The notes under the pieces: generated by a model
Database searches by the model: none
What the model was told of the DNA's origin: nothing
Seen by the model: only the letters and a program-made list of their open reading frames with translations
Position numbers and translations under genes: made by a program
Part shown: positions 1 through 9,904 of the stretch, piece after piece
Layout of the letters: each line of letters starts with the position of its first letter
Position numbering within the stretch: position 1 is the first letter of the stretch
Assembly (NCBI RefSeq): GCF_030698145.1
Contig: NZ_JAUYNW010000122.1
Coordinates: forward strand, 1-32,366
Source of the DNA: Phenylobacterium sp.
GTDB lineage: Bacteria; Pseudomonadota; Alphaproteobacteria; Caulobacterales; Caulobacteraceae
Length of the DNA stretch: 32,366 bases
Direction: 5' to 3'

Positions 1-216
1 CTCGAGGTTCGGGCGCCGCCGGTTTTGCAGGAGGGCGCGCGCGCATCCGCCGTTCGCGGTGTCGAAAGCGACATCGCGGGCGGTAGGCCGGAAAGGGGCT
101 CGAGCGGCGCTGCCCATTGGTGTGTTCCCAGGCGCGCCCCATTGTGCGAGACGCGGATCGGATGATGCGTCCTCGCCGAGGGGCGATGAGCTGACGCTGG
201 CTTTGCGCGGACTGCG

Positions 217-297
217 GCCTTGCGACGCAAGGCGCGCTCCAGCGCGGCGCGACATTGCAACACTAAGCATGAAAAGGAAAGCGGCGCGGTTCGCCGC
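217..297. other. Cluster of three hairpins in the leader region
   Basis: Three adjacent inverted repeats are seen: GCCTTGCG/CGCAAGGC around one base (217-233), CGCGCT/AGCGCG around CC (233-246), and GCGGCG/CGCCGC around five bases (281-297). Stems of 6-8 bp in such GC-rich DNA can occur by chance, but three in 80 bases of non-coding sequence suggest a structured transcript. E. coli rne controls its own mRNA through 5'-leader hairpins; a similar role here is inference. Confidence 0.3.
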
Positions 298-322
298 GCC
301 CGGCCCGCGACCGGTTAACCGT

Positions 323-348
323 TTGTCCATGTCGCTTAAGGCTATATG
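323..348 (+). promoter_or_regulatory. Sigma-73-type promoter of amiC
   Basis: TTGTCCA (323-329), an 11-base spacer and GCTATATG (341-348) fit the Caulobacter housekeeping consensus TTGACGS-N10-14-GCTANAWC, with one mismatch in the -10 box. Transcription would begin near 355, about 30 bases before the chosen start codon. A GATTC (GANTC, the CcrM methylation sequence) lies at 357-361, close to the predicted start point. Confidence 0.5.
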
Positions 349-383
349 ACGGTTGGGATTCAAACCGTTACGTGTGGGGTTGG

Positions 384-1589
384 ATGTTCGCGCGCGTCGG
401 CGAACTGTTTCGAGTGAAGGGCGTGCGCGTGCTGGCCGCCGCAGTCGCCGGGGTTTGCTGTCTGGCCGCCGTCGCGGCCGCCCAGGCCGCCAACGTCACC
501 GCAGGAGTCCTCAAGGTCCGCCTCGGCGGAGACCACGTCGAAACCCGCATCGTTATCGACCTGAACCGCTCGGCCACCGGCAAGATCGCCTCGGACGGTG
601 CGCTGGACCGCCGGCTGGTGCTGAACCTCAGCGGCGCCTCGGTGGACGAGTCCCTGCAAGGCGCCGGCCTCGGCCTCGTCAAGAATTGGGTTGTAGATCA
701 AAGCGCTACGGGCGTTCGCCTGCGTGTCGACCTCAGCGCCGACGCGGTGGTCAAGCGCCGCTTCCTGCTGCCGCCGGCCGATGGGATCGGCAACTACCGC
801 TACGTGATCGACCTGGCCGCCAAGGCGCCCGCGCGCGCCATTGTCGCGGCGAACGCCCGCATGATCTCAGCCCCGCTGCCGGTCACACCGGTCAGCGCCC
901 CGCCGCTTTCGCTGAAGAAGGTCATCGTCATCGACGCCGGCCACGGCGGCAAGGACCCCGGCGCCAAGGGCGCGACGGGCAAGGAAAAGGACGTCACCCT
1001 GGCCGCGGCCAGGGCGCTCAAGACCCGGCTGGAGAAGTCCGGTCGCTACAAGGTCGTGATGACCCGTGATTCGGACGTCTATGTCGCACACGACATCCGG
1101 GTGAAGATCGCGCGTCGCGCCGACGCCGACCTGTTCATCTCGCTGCACGCCGACTCCGGCACCGATTCGAGCCTGCGCGGAGCCAGCGTCTACACCCTGG
1201 CCGACCGCGCCTCCGGGCGCTCGGCAAAGTTCGTCAACAAGGACGACTGGTTCATGCGGGCCGGCTCGCACGGCGACAACGGGGTCTCGACCATCCTGCT
1301 GGATCTCACCCAGCGCATGACCCGCAACCGCTCGGCCACCTTCGCCGAGGTGCTGCTGTCGCGGGTCGACGACCACCAGCCGCTGCTGCGCCGCAGCCAC
1401 CGCGAGGCGGGCCTGGCCGTGCTGCTGGCGCCCGACGTGCCCGCCGTGCTGCTGGAAATGGGCTTCATCACCAATTCCGACGACGAGGCGGCCCTGCGAG
1501 ATCCCGCCCGTCGCAACCGCCTGATGGGCGGCGTCGCCGAAGCCATCGACGATTACTTCGGCCAGCAGACCCAGCTCGCTTCGCGCTGA
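384..1589 (+). CDS. amiC: Periplasmic N-acetylmuramoyl-L-alanine amidase (Amidase_3)
   Basis: This is a zinc amidase that cuts the bond between N-acetylmuramic acid and L-alanine of the stem peptide, as needed for daughter-cell separation. The ATG at 384 gives 401 residues; GTG starts at 372 and 414 are alternatives, and no strong ribosome site settles the choice. A hydrophobic signal segment covers about residues 15-38. An AMIN-like domain follows (about 40-140), then the Amidase_3 domain (about 178-395). Expected zinc ligands and catalytic glutamates are present: H187 in DAGHGG, E201, H255 in SLHAD and E358 in LLEMGF. The PBP1A gene follows 88 bp downstream with its own promoter. An M23/LytM protein is encoded nearby (6466-7620); proteins of that family can activate amidases, but this one has a complete active site of its own. 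Confidence 0.93.
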   Translation: MFARVGELFRVKGVRVLAAAVAGVCCLAAVAAAQAANVTAGVLKVRLGGDHVETRIVIDLNRSATGKIASDGALDRRLVLNLSGASVDESLQGAGLGLVKNWVVDQSATGVRLRVDLSADAVVKRRFLLPPADGIGNYRYVIDLAAKAPARAIVAANARMISAPLPVTPVSAPPLSLKKVIVIDAGHGGKDPGAKGATGKEKDVTLAAARALKTRLEKSGRYKVVMTRDSDVYVAHDIRVKIARRADADLFISLHADSGTDSSLRGASVYTLADRASGRSAKFVNKDDWFMRAGSHGDNGVSTILLDLTQRMTRNRSATFAEVLLSRVDDHQPLLRRSHREAGLAVLLAPDVPAVLLEMGFITNSDDEAALRDPARRNRLMGGVAEAIDDYFGQQTQLASR

Positions 1590-1606
1590 TCCATGCGTGC
1601 GGGCCG

Positions 1607-1635
1607 TTGGCGCCCGATGCGATGCACGCTAGATC
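1607..1635 (+). promoter_or_regulatory. Sigma-73-type promoter of the PBP1A gene
   Basis: TTGGCGC (1607-1613), a 14-base spacer and GCTAGATC (1628-1635) match the Caulobacter consensus TTGACGS-N10-14-GCTANAWC with one mismatch; the -10 box is perfect. The predicted start point is near 1642. A GAATC (GANTC) begins two bases after the -10 box, at 1637-1641. An imperfect inverted repeat (1595-1600 with 1624-1629, and 1600-1604 with 1612-1616) overlaps the promoter. Confidence 0.55.
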
Positions 1636-1677
1636 AGAATCTGGCGGAGCCGGGCGCGCCGCGGAGGTCTGTCAGTC

Positions 1678-4056
<2,379 letters not shown>

Positions 4057-4113
4057 GGCGCGGCGCAGGCTATCTGCCGCGACCCCAGAGCACGTCTGGT
4101 TCGGAGATTTCCC

Positions 4114-5233
4114 ATGAGAGTGGATGTCGAGGCCGCCAAGGCCGACATCGAGCAGTCGATCGACCTGCTCAGGAGGCGTCTTTGACTGGGAACCCGCCCT
4201 TCGAAAACTCGATGAGCTGAACGCGCGCGTCGAGGACCCCACCCTGTGGGATAACGCCGCCGCCGCCCAGGCGCTGACCCGAGAGCGTTCCAAGCTCGCC
4301 GCCCAGGTCGAGGCGGTTAAGTCGCTCGAGCGCGATCTGGCCGACGCCGTCGGCTACGCCGAAATGGCTGACGAGGAAGGCGACGAGGCTTCGCTCGAGG
4401 AAGCCCGCGGCCAGCTCAAGGGGATCAAGGAGCGCGCCGGTCGCGCCGAGCTGGAGGCCTTGCTGTCGGGCGAGGCCGACGGCAACGACGCCTTCATGGA
4501 AATCAATTCCGGCGCCGGCGGCACCGAGTCCTGCGACTGGGCCGGCATGTTACTGCGCATGTACTCCCGCTGGGCCAACGCCCACGGCATGACCGTCGAC
4601 TTCCTGGAAGAGACCTCAGGCGAACAGGTCGGGATCAAGTCGGTCACCCTGCAGATCAAGGGCCCCAACGCCTATGGCTGGCTGAAAACCGAGGCAGGGG
4701 TGCACCGGCTGGTGCGCATCTCGCCTTATGACTCGGCGGCCAAGCGCCACACCAGCTTCGCCTCGGTCTGGGTCTATCCGGTGGTGGACGACACCATCGA
4801 GATCGAGATCAACCCATCCGACGTGCGCACTGACACCTATCGCGCCTCCGGCGCCGGCGGCCAGCACATCAACAAGACCGACTCGGCCGTGCGCCTGACC
4901 CACATTCCGACCGGCGTGGCCGTCGCCTGCCAGGCCGGCCGCTCCCAGCACCAGAACCGCGAGGAAGCCTGGAAGATGCTGCGCGCCCGGCTCTATGAGC
5001 TGGAGCTGCAGAGGCGCGAGGCCGAGGCCCAGGCGATCGCCGACCAGAAGACCGACATCGGCTGGGGCCACCAGATCCGCAGCTACGTCCTGCAGCCCTA
5101 CCAGATGGTCAAGGACCTCCGCACCGACGTGGAGACCTCCGACACCCAGGGTGTTCTGGACGGCGACCTGGACGAATTCATGGGGGCGTCCCTGGCCCAG
5201 CGGGTCGGCAGCACGCGCGACGCCAACGCCTAG
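4114..5233 (+). CDS. prfB: Peptide chain release factor 2, made by +1 frameshift
   Basis: RF2 recognises UGA and UAA and triggers peptide release. The coding sequence is join(4114..4182, 4184..5233): 23 codons from ATG 4114, then an in-frame TGA (4183-4185), then a +1 shift onto GAC at 4184, giving 372 residues. A GGAG sits eight to ten bases before the ATG. The GGQ motif, which enters the peptidyl-transferase centre, is at 248-250. The stop-codon recognition tripeptide, SPF in E. coli, reads SPY at 203-205. The rest is canonical, including the HTSFAS and [10 protein letters not shown] stretches. Taking the later frame alone would give a wrong N-terminus. The gene follows the PBP1A gene by 57 bp. 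Confidence 0.96.
4171..4185 (+). promoter_or_regulatory. Programmed +1 frameshift site of prfB
   Basis: The site reads AGGAGG (4171-4176), CGT, CTT, TGA, C. An internal Shine-Dalgarno element lies three bases before the slippery CTT, and the in-frame TGA followed by C is a weak stop. This is the classical RF2 autoregulatory arrangement: when RF2 is scarce the ribosome slips from CTT to TTT and continues from GAC in the +1 frame. The downstream frame is intact for 349 codons. Confidence 0.95.
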
Positions 5234-5304
5234 CCACGGCCACGTTTGCAATTCGGCCTCGGTGGGCGTCTTGATCGGGGTGTTCAGCGAGGAGCGGGAT
5301 CGCG

Positions 5305-6015
5305 ATGCAGAAGGTCCGCAGCGAATGGGGACTGCAGGGCGTCGAGGCGTTGCGCGAGCGATGTCCGGTGTTGGTGATCGTCGACGTGCTGTCCTTTTCC
5401 ACCTGCGTCGACGTGGCCGTGCACCGGCACGCCAGGATCTATCCGTTCGCGTACGGGGACGAGGATGCGGCCCGTGACGAGGCGGCCCGGATCGGCGCGC
5501 GGCTGGCGGCCAGCCGCCGCGCCGGAGGCCAGCTCAGCCTCTCGCCCGCCAGTCTCCTGAAACTCAATCCCGGTGAGCGCCTGCTGCTGCCCTCACCCAA
5601 CGGCTCGCGGCTTTCCCTGGCCGGCGGACGGGCGACCGTGCTGGCGGGGTGCCTGCGCAACGCCAAGGCGGTCGCGGCCAAGGCCAAGGGCCTCGCCGAC
5701 GGCCGCGACATCGCGGTGATCCCCGCGGGCGAGCGCTGGCCTGACGGGTCGCTGCGCCCTGCTATCGAGGACCTGATCGGGGCAGGGGCGGTGATCGAGG
5801 CCCTGGGCCTGCCCATGTCGCCGGAAACACAGGTGGCCCACGACGCCTTCGTCTCGGCCAGGGCCCACCTGGCGGACGTCATCAAGGGCTGCATGTCGGG
5901 CCGCGAACTCAGCGACCGCGGCCACGAACTCGATGTCGATATCGCCCTCGAGCTCGACATCAGCCACTGCGCGCCGATGCTGCGGAACGGCGCCTATGAG
6001 GACGCGGCGGCCTAA
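5305..6015 (+). CDS. ComB family protein (2-phosphosulfolactate phosphatase-like)
   Basis: The 236-residue protein resembles the ComB family, whose founding member removes phosphate from 2-phosphosulfolactate in methanogen coenzyme M synthesis. Family hallmarks are VIVDVLSFST near residue 25, SPNGS near 95, the ERWPDGSLRPAIEDLIGAGA segment near 145-165, and an acidic C-terminal stretch with DVDIALELD. A cytoplasmic phosphatase or related hydrolase is likely. No other coenzyme M or sulfolactate gene is visible, so the substrate is unknown. ATG 5305 has a GAGGAG upstream at long spacing (about 10 bases). Its TAA (6013-6015) overlaps the stop of the convergent bactofilin gene. Confidence 0.75.
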   Translation: MQKVRSEWGLQGVEALRERCPVLVIVDVLSFSTCVDVAVHRHARIYPFAYGDEDAARDEAARIGARLAASRRAGGQLSLSPASLLKLNPGERLLLPSPNGSRLSLAGGRATVLAGCLRNAKAVAAKAKGLADGRDIAVIPAGERWPDGSLRPAIEDLIGAGAVIEALGLPMSPETQVAHDAFVSARAHLADVIKGCMSGRELSDRGHELDVDIALELDISHCAPMLRNGAYEDAAA

Positions 6016-6485
6016 CCGACCTGGGCGCTGGGCTCGCGGACCTCGGTCTCGGAAACCAGGGTGGGGGCCGAGATGGCCGGCGGCGCGACGGGCCGCTGGA
6101 ACTTCAGGCTGCGGCCCTGGAAGAAGGCGCCTGACTCCATGGCCAGCTGCTCGTGGGTGATGTCGCCGTCCACATAGGCTGTGCCGTAGAGGCGCACCTG
6201 CTTGGCGCTGATCTGGCCGATGACCCGGCCGCGGGTCTCGACGACATCGGCGAAGATCGCGCCCTCGACGTGGCCGGTCTCGCCGATGGTGACCTTGTCC
6301 ACCCGAACCTCGCCGCGCACGATGCCGTCGATCTGCAGTTCGCCCTCGCCGATAACGCTGCCCTCGATGGTGATGTTGTCGGAGATCAGCGACGGGGTCC
6401 GAAGCGGCTTGCGGCCGGGTTCGGAGGTCACTGTCATGTCCGGAGCCAGGGTGTCGGAACCGCCCTTAGTCGCCTTGGAGAACAT
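6012..6485 (-). CDS. bacA: Bactofilin (BacA-like cytoskeletal protein)
   Basis: Bactofilins form membrane-associated filaments by stacking beta-helical subunits and act as scaffolds for wall enzymes. This 157-residue protein has a disordered N-terminus (1-32), a repetitive beta-rich core (about 33-125) with the usual turn pattern of G and hydrophobic residues (ITIEGSVIGEGELQIDG), and a Pro-rich C-terminus. Its first residues, MFSKATK, resemble the short N-terminal membrane-targeting peptide described for Caulobacter BacA (MFSK...). ATG 6485 lies inside the end of the upstream M23 gene, with 20 bp of overlap, so translation is probably coupled. Assignment to BacA rather than another paralogue rests on that N-terminus and on gene context. 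Confidence 0.9.
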   Translation of the reverse strand: MFSKATKGGSDTLAPDMTVTSEPGRKPLRTPSLISDNITIEGSVIGEGELQIDGIVRGEVRVDKVTIGETGHVEGAIFADVVETRGRVIGQISAKQVRLYGTAYVDGDITHEQLAMESGAFFQGRSLKFQRPVAPPAISAPTLVSETEVREPSAQVG

Positions 6486-7620
6486 GGTCGCCCGCCTTCA
6501 CGAAACGGCCGGGGTTCTGCGCCCGCCCGTTGACCCAAACTTCGTAGTGCAGGTGCGGTCCGGTGGACCGGCCCGTCGAACCCATGCCGCCGATCCGCTG
6601 GCCCACGGCGACGCGCTCGCCCGGACGGACGCCGATCGCCTGGAGGTGGGCGTAGCGGGTCTTGAAGCCGCGGCCGTGGTCGATCTCGATGGTGTTGCCG
6701 TAGCCCGACCGCACGCCGGTGAACGACACCACGCCGGGCGCGGTGGCCTGGATCGGGTAGTTGTAGCCGCCGGTGAAATCCAGGCCGGAATGGAAGGCCG
6801 GGCGGCGGGTGAAGGGGTCGAAGCGAACGCCGAAGCCGCTGCTGACGCCCGCGCCAGCGGGGCGGCCGAAGGGCAGCTTTTGGGCGGCGTCGCCCAGGGC
6901 GCCGGCCTCCGATAGGTTGGTCGCCGCGTGCTGGATGCGTTCGGCGAAGCCCTCGTCCACGTCGAGGACGGCGGCGAGCGCGCGGGGATCCTTGGCCTCG
7001 ATCAGCGGTCCGCCGAGCGAGCCGCCCTTGGGCACGTAGGACGATGGCGTCAGGCCGGCCAGGCGGAAGGCCAGGCGCAGGCGGTCGGCGCGGGTCTTGG
7101 CGAAGTCGTCGGCTGCGTCGATCAGGCGTTCCTGGCCCGCGCGCACCAGCTCGATGCGGCGCAGGGGGCTGACGGTCGTGGGAATATTGCTGGCCTTGCG
7201 GATGGTCGGGGCCAGGGCCTGGGCGACGCCGGGCGCGCTCCGGATGTCGGTCAGCAGCATGGCGAGCGCCGCGTGGCGCTTTTCGACCGTGACGGCCAGT
7301 TGGTCGACGGAGCCCTCGGCGGCGGTCAGTTGGGCCACGGCGCTGTTGAGACGGGCCTCGCGATCGGCCACCAGACGCTCGGACTTGGCCTGCATCCGGG
7401 CCAGTTCCTGGTCGTGGCCCGACAGCGCCATGGCGTTGACCATCATCGCCGCGGTGCAGACGCCCATCCAGAGCGCGCAGGCGGCGACCGCACCGGCGCC
7501 GGCCAGCTGCCTGCCCGTGGTCAGTACGAACGCCCGCATTTCCCCGCCTGAGCGGACATAGAGATGTCGTTCGGGAAACAGCTCTTCGAGCGATCGGCGA
7601 AGGCGCGCAAAGCGTGTCAT
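6466..7620 (-). CDS. M23 (LytM) peptidoglycan endopeptidase, membrane-anchored
   Basis: The ATG at 7620 is chosen because the 384-residue product then begins with MTRFARLRRS, a basic cytoplasmic N-terminus of about 36 residues; an extension to 7767 runs through non-coding-like sequence. One membrane helix (about 37-65) is followed by a predicted coiled coil (about 68-120), a linker, and a C-terminal M23 domain (about 255-375). Zinc and catalytic residues are complete: H277-x3-D281, H325 and H356-L-H358. It should therefore cleave peptide crosslinks in the periplasm and not merely activate other enzymes. The layout resembles LmdC, the M23 peptidase that works with a bactofilin in stalked and budding alphaproteobacteria. 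The overlapping bactofilin gene supports this. Confidence 0.9.
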   Translation of the reverse strand: MTRFARLRRSLEELFPERHLYVRSGGEMRAFVLTTGRQLAGAGAVAACALWMGVCTAAMMVNAMALSGHDQELARMQAKSERLVADREARLNSAVAQLTAAEGSVDQLAVTVEKRHAALAMLLTDIRSAPGVAQALAPTIRKASNIPTTVSPLRRIELVRAGQERLIDAADDFAKTRADRLRLAFRLAGLTPSSYVPKGGSLGGPLIEAKDPRALAAVLDVDEGFAERIQHAATNLSEAGALGDAAQKLPFGRPAGAGVSSGFGVRFDPFTRRPAFHSGLDFTGGYNYPIQATAPGVVSFTGVRSGYGNTIEIDHGRGFKTRYAHLQAIGVRPGERVAVGQRIGGMGSTGRSTGPHLHYEVWVNGRAQNPGRFVKAGDHVLQGD

Positions 7621-7886
7621 TTCCACCGCGTCGGCTACGGAACTTTTTTGGTCCCGCGGATATGCAGTGAGAATTGGAAAACGCGCAAGACCCTTCGCGC
7701 CGCGAGGGCAGGGGTCCGAGTCAGGGAGATAATTAACGACGTTGGTTAACGGCAGCTGAACGGCCAAGCTAGGTCCGTTCGTCGACCCTTGCAGGCCAAG
7801 GGGTAGATCGCTGGGCCTCGCGACATATCTACAACAATCGAAGCGACCGGCCGGAGCGATCCCAAGTCACGATCAAGCGCGGCGAT

Positions 7887-7901
7887 GCGGCCGTCGGCCG
7901 C
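7887..7901 (-). terminator. Possible weak terminator downstream of bcp
   Basis: A perfect inverted repeat, GCGGCCG-T-CGGCCGC, lies 13 bases after the peroxiredoxin stop codon. It has almost no loop and no T tract on the minus strand, so it is at best a weak or Rho-assisted terminator. The rest of 7621-7913 holds the presumed M23 promoter, in which I could not find a clear -35/-10 pair. Confidence 0.22.
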
Positions 7902-7913
7902 ACCGCTACATGC

Positions 7914-8384
7914 TTAAGCTTTAAGGGTTTTCACGGCCTCGAGCACCGACTCAGCGTGGCCCGGCACCCGCACCTTCCGCCAGATTCGGACCAGCTTGCC
8001 GTCGGGCCCGATCAAGAAGGTCGAGCGGTCGATACCCATGTACTGGCGCCCATAGAGGGTCTTCTCGACCCAGGACCCATAGGCCTCGATCATGGTTCCT
8101 TCCGGATCCGAACCGAGCGGCACGGTGAGGTCGTATTTGGCTGTAAATTTCGCGTGACGGGCCAGGCTGTCCTTCGAAACGCCCAGAACCGAGGCGCCGG
8201 CTTTCGCGAATTCGTCCGCCAGCGCGCTGAATTCTTGTGATTCCTTGGTGCAGCCGGGCGTGTCGTCCTTCGGATAGAAATAGACCACCAGCGCCCGGCC
8301 CTTGAAGCTGGCGAGCGTGATCGGGCCATTGGCCCCGGCCAGTTCGAAGTCGGGCGCCTGGGCGCCTTCGGTCAGTTCGGACAT
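7914..8384 (-). CDS. bcp: Thiol peroxidase of the BCP/PrxQ family, one-cysteine form
   Basis: This cytoplasmic peroxiredoxin reduces hydrogen peroxide and organic peroxides. The 156-residue protein has the thioredoxin-like fold, the peroxidatic Cys45 in DDTPGCTKE, and the conserved downstream DRSTFLIGPDG segment. The resolving cysteine found five residues later in E. coli BCP is Gln50 here, and there is no other cysteine in the protein. It must therefore be regenerated by an external thiol such as glutathione or a thioredoxin partner. ATG 8384 has GGAGAG six bases upstream. The gene lies 16 bp after tyrS on the same strand, so the two are probably co-transcribed. Confidence 0.93.
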   Translation of the reverse strand: MSELTEGAQAPDFELAGANGPITLASFKGRALVVYFYPKDDTPGCTKESQEFSALADEFAKAGASVLGVSKDSLARHAKFTAKYDLTVPLGSDPEGTMIEAYGSWVEKTLYGRQYMGIDRSTFLIGPDGKLVRIWRKVRVPGHAESVLEAVKTLKA

Positions 8385-8400
8385 CGCGTCTCTCCAGGGC

Positions 8401-9660
8401 CTAGACGGGCTTCACCAGGACGATCTTCTTCTTGCCCGCCGCCAGTTTCACCACCCCGTCGACCAGGTCGGCCGTGGTGATCGTGCGGTTGGCGTCGGCC
8501 TCGACCTTGTCGTTCACCCGCAGGCCGCCGCCCTGGGCCAGGCGCCGGGCGTCCCCACGTGAGGCCGCCAGGCCCGCGTCGGCCGCCAGGGCCGCCAGCA
8601 CGACGCCCGCCTCGAGATCGGCCAAGGGCGCCTCGTAGGTCGGCATGTCGTCAGACACGCTGCCCACCTCGAAGGCCACCCGCGCGGCCTCGGCCGCGGC
8701 CTGCGCCGCCTGGGCGCCATGCAGCAGGGTGCTGGCCGCGTTGGCCAGCACCTTCTTTGCCTCGTTGATGTCGGCGCCTTGCATGGCCTCGTAGCGGGCG
8801 ATCTCCTCGATCGGCAGATCAGTGAACAGCTTCATGAAGCGGCCCACGTCGGCGTCCTCGGTGTTGCGCCAGAACTGCCAGTAGTCGTAGGGGCTGCGCA
8901 TGTCGGCGTTGAGCCACACCGCCCCGCCGACGGTCTTGCCCATCTTCTGACCGGAGGCTGTGGCGAGCAGGGGGGTGGTCAGGCCGAAGGACGGCTTCTG
9001 GTCCACGCGGCGGATCAGCTCCACCCCGTTGACGATATTGCCCCACTGGTCGGAGCCGCCCATCTGCAGCACGCAGCCGTGTTTCCGTTCCAGCTCCAGG
9101 AAATCCACCGACTGCATCAGCATGTAGTTGAACTCGAGGAACGTCATCGGCTGCTCGCGGTCCAGCCGCGCCTTGACGCTGTCGAAGGCCAGCATGCGGT
9201 TGACCGTGAAGTGCACGCCGTAGTCGCGCAGGAACTCGACATAGCCGAACTTCGAGAGCCACGCGTCGTTGTCGACCATGACGGCGTCGGTCGGCCCGTC
9301 GCCAAAGGTCAGGAAGCGCTCGAACGTCCCCTTGATGGTGGCGATGTTGTCCTGGATCTGGTCGTGGGTCAGCAGGGGGCGCTGGCCGTCCTTGTCCGTG
9401 GGATCGCCGACCTTGGTGGTGCCGCCGCCCATCAGGACGATGGGCTTGTGGCCGGCCTGCTGCAGGCGCCGCAGCATCATGATCTGGATCAAGTGGCCGA
9501 CATGCAGACTGGGGGCGGTGGCGTCGAAGCCGATGTAGGCGGTGATCGCGCCCCTGGTCGCGGCCTCGTCCAGCTCCACCGGATGAGTGATCTGATGGAT
9601 GTAGCCACGCTCCTGCATCACGCGCAGGAACGAGGACTTGAACGGTTGGTCGGCGGACAT
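8401..9660 (-). CDS. tyrS: Tyrosyl-tRNA synthetase
   Basis: This class I synthetase charges tRNA-Tyr. The 419-residue product has HVGH (the HIGH motif) near residue 55, the bacterial TyrRS core, KMGKT (the KMSKS motif) near 240, and a C-terminal S4-like RNA-binding domain from about 350. The start is ambiguous. An ATG at 9726 has a good AGGAG eight bases upstream and would add 22 residues. However, that extension uses codons (TTA, CTT, GCA, TCA, TCT, CCT) unlike the rest of this GC-rich gene, and it lacks family resemblance. ATG 9660 begins directly with the conserved [17 protein letters not shown] segment, so I prefer it. bcp follows; anmK is divergent, a neighbourhood loosely shared with E. 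coli (tyrS/pdxH/anmK). Confidence 0.93.
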   Translation of the reverse strand: MSADQPFKSSFLRVMQERGYIHQITHPVELDEAATRGAITAYIGFDATAPSLHVGHLIQIMMLRRLQQAGHKPIVLMGGGTTKVGDPTDKDGQRPLLTHDQIQDNIATIKGTFERFLTFGDGPTDAVMVDNDAWLSKFGYVEFLRDYGVHFTVNRMLAFDSVKARLDREQPMTFLEFNYMLMQSVDFLELERKHGCVLQMGGSDQWGNIVNGVELIRRVDQKPSFGLTTPLLATASGQKMGKTVGGAVWLNADMRSPYDYWQFWRNTEDADVGRFMKLFTDLPIEEIARYEAMQGADINEAKKVLANAASTLLHGAQAAQAAAEAARVAFEVGSVSDDMPTYEAPLADLEAGVVLAALAADAGLAASRGDARRLAQGGGLRVNDKVEADANRTITTADLVDGVVKLAAGKKKIVLVKPV

Positions 9661-9820
9661 GGGCGGAGACTCTGAGGTGGACGCAGGGCGCTCTAACACG
9701 CGGTCTGCAAGCATTTCGAGGGACATCTGACAGGCTCCTGGTCGGCGAAAGGCCGGAGACCGTCAATTCTCGGAGGAGAGGAGGCGCCGACCTGGTGGGT
9801 AGGCGCAAGGGATCGGACCG

Positions 9821-9840
9821 CGCCTGCTCTAGGGCAGGCG
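9821..9840. other. Hairpin between tyrS and anmK
   Basis: A perfect 7-bp inverted repeat, CGCCTGC/GCAGGCG, surrounds a six-base loop (TCTAGG). It lies 65 bases before the anmK start, in the divergent tyrS/anmK spacer. It could be an operator or part of the anmK leader. A weak TTGACG element for tyrS lies on the minus strand near 9758-9763, without a good -10 partner. Confidence 0.25.
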
Positions 9841-9904
9841 GTAATAGCTGGCCAAGTTGGCGGAGCGGCGTTCGATCATGCCGGCTAGCTACCGGCGCAA
9901 GGGC

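Larger units (their letters stand above)
1..383. other. Non-coding region upstream of amiC, probable divergent leader
   Basis: I find no convincing gene here; the short open frames lack family resemblance. The stretch holds three hairpins (217-297), AT-richer sequence around 256-280, a sigma-73-type promoter for amiC (323-348) and a GATTC site (357-361). In related alphaproteobacteria the amidase/PBP1A/prfB block lies divergently next to rne (RNase E), so the left part is probably the leader of that gene, whose start would lie before position 1. That identity is inferred from remembered synteny and is not visible here. Confidence 0.4.

Noticed and set aside
59..349. Open frame of 96 codons at the left edge
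   Set aside because: No ribosome site, composition typical of non-coding GC-rich DNA, and it runs through the hairpins and the amiC promoter.
4069..4076. Possible promoter for prfB (TTGAGGC, GCTATCTG)
   Set aside because: The spacer is nine bases, below the usual 10-14, and the -10 has two mismatches; read-through from the PBP1A gene is equally likely.
7733..7749. Possible CtrA site upstream of the M23 gene
   Set aside because: Two TTAA elements are present but are separated by nine bases, not the seven of the CtrA consensus.
9661..9726. N-terminal extension of TyrRS from ATG 9726
   Set aside because: A good AGGAG precedes it, but the codons (TTA, CTT, TCA, TCT) are unlike the gene and the extra residues are not family-like. 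It remains an alternative.
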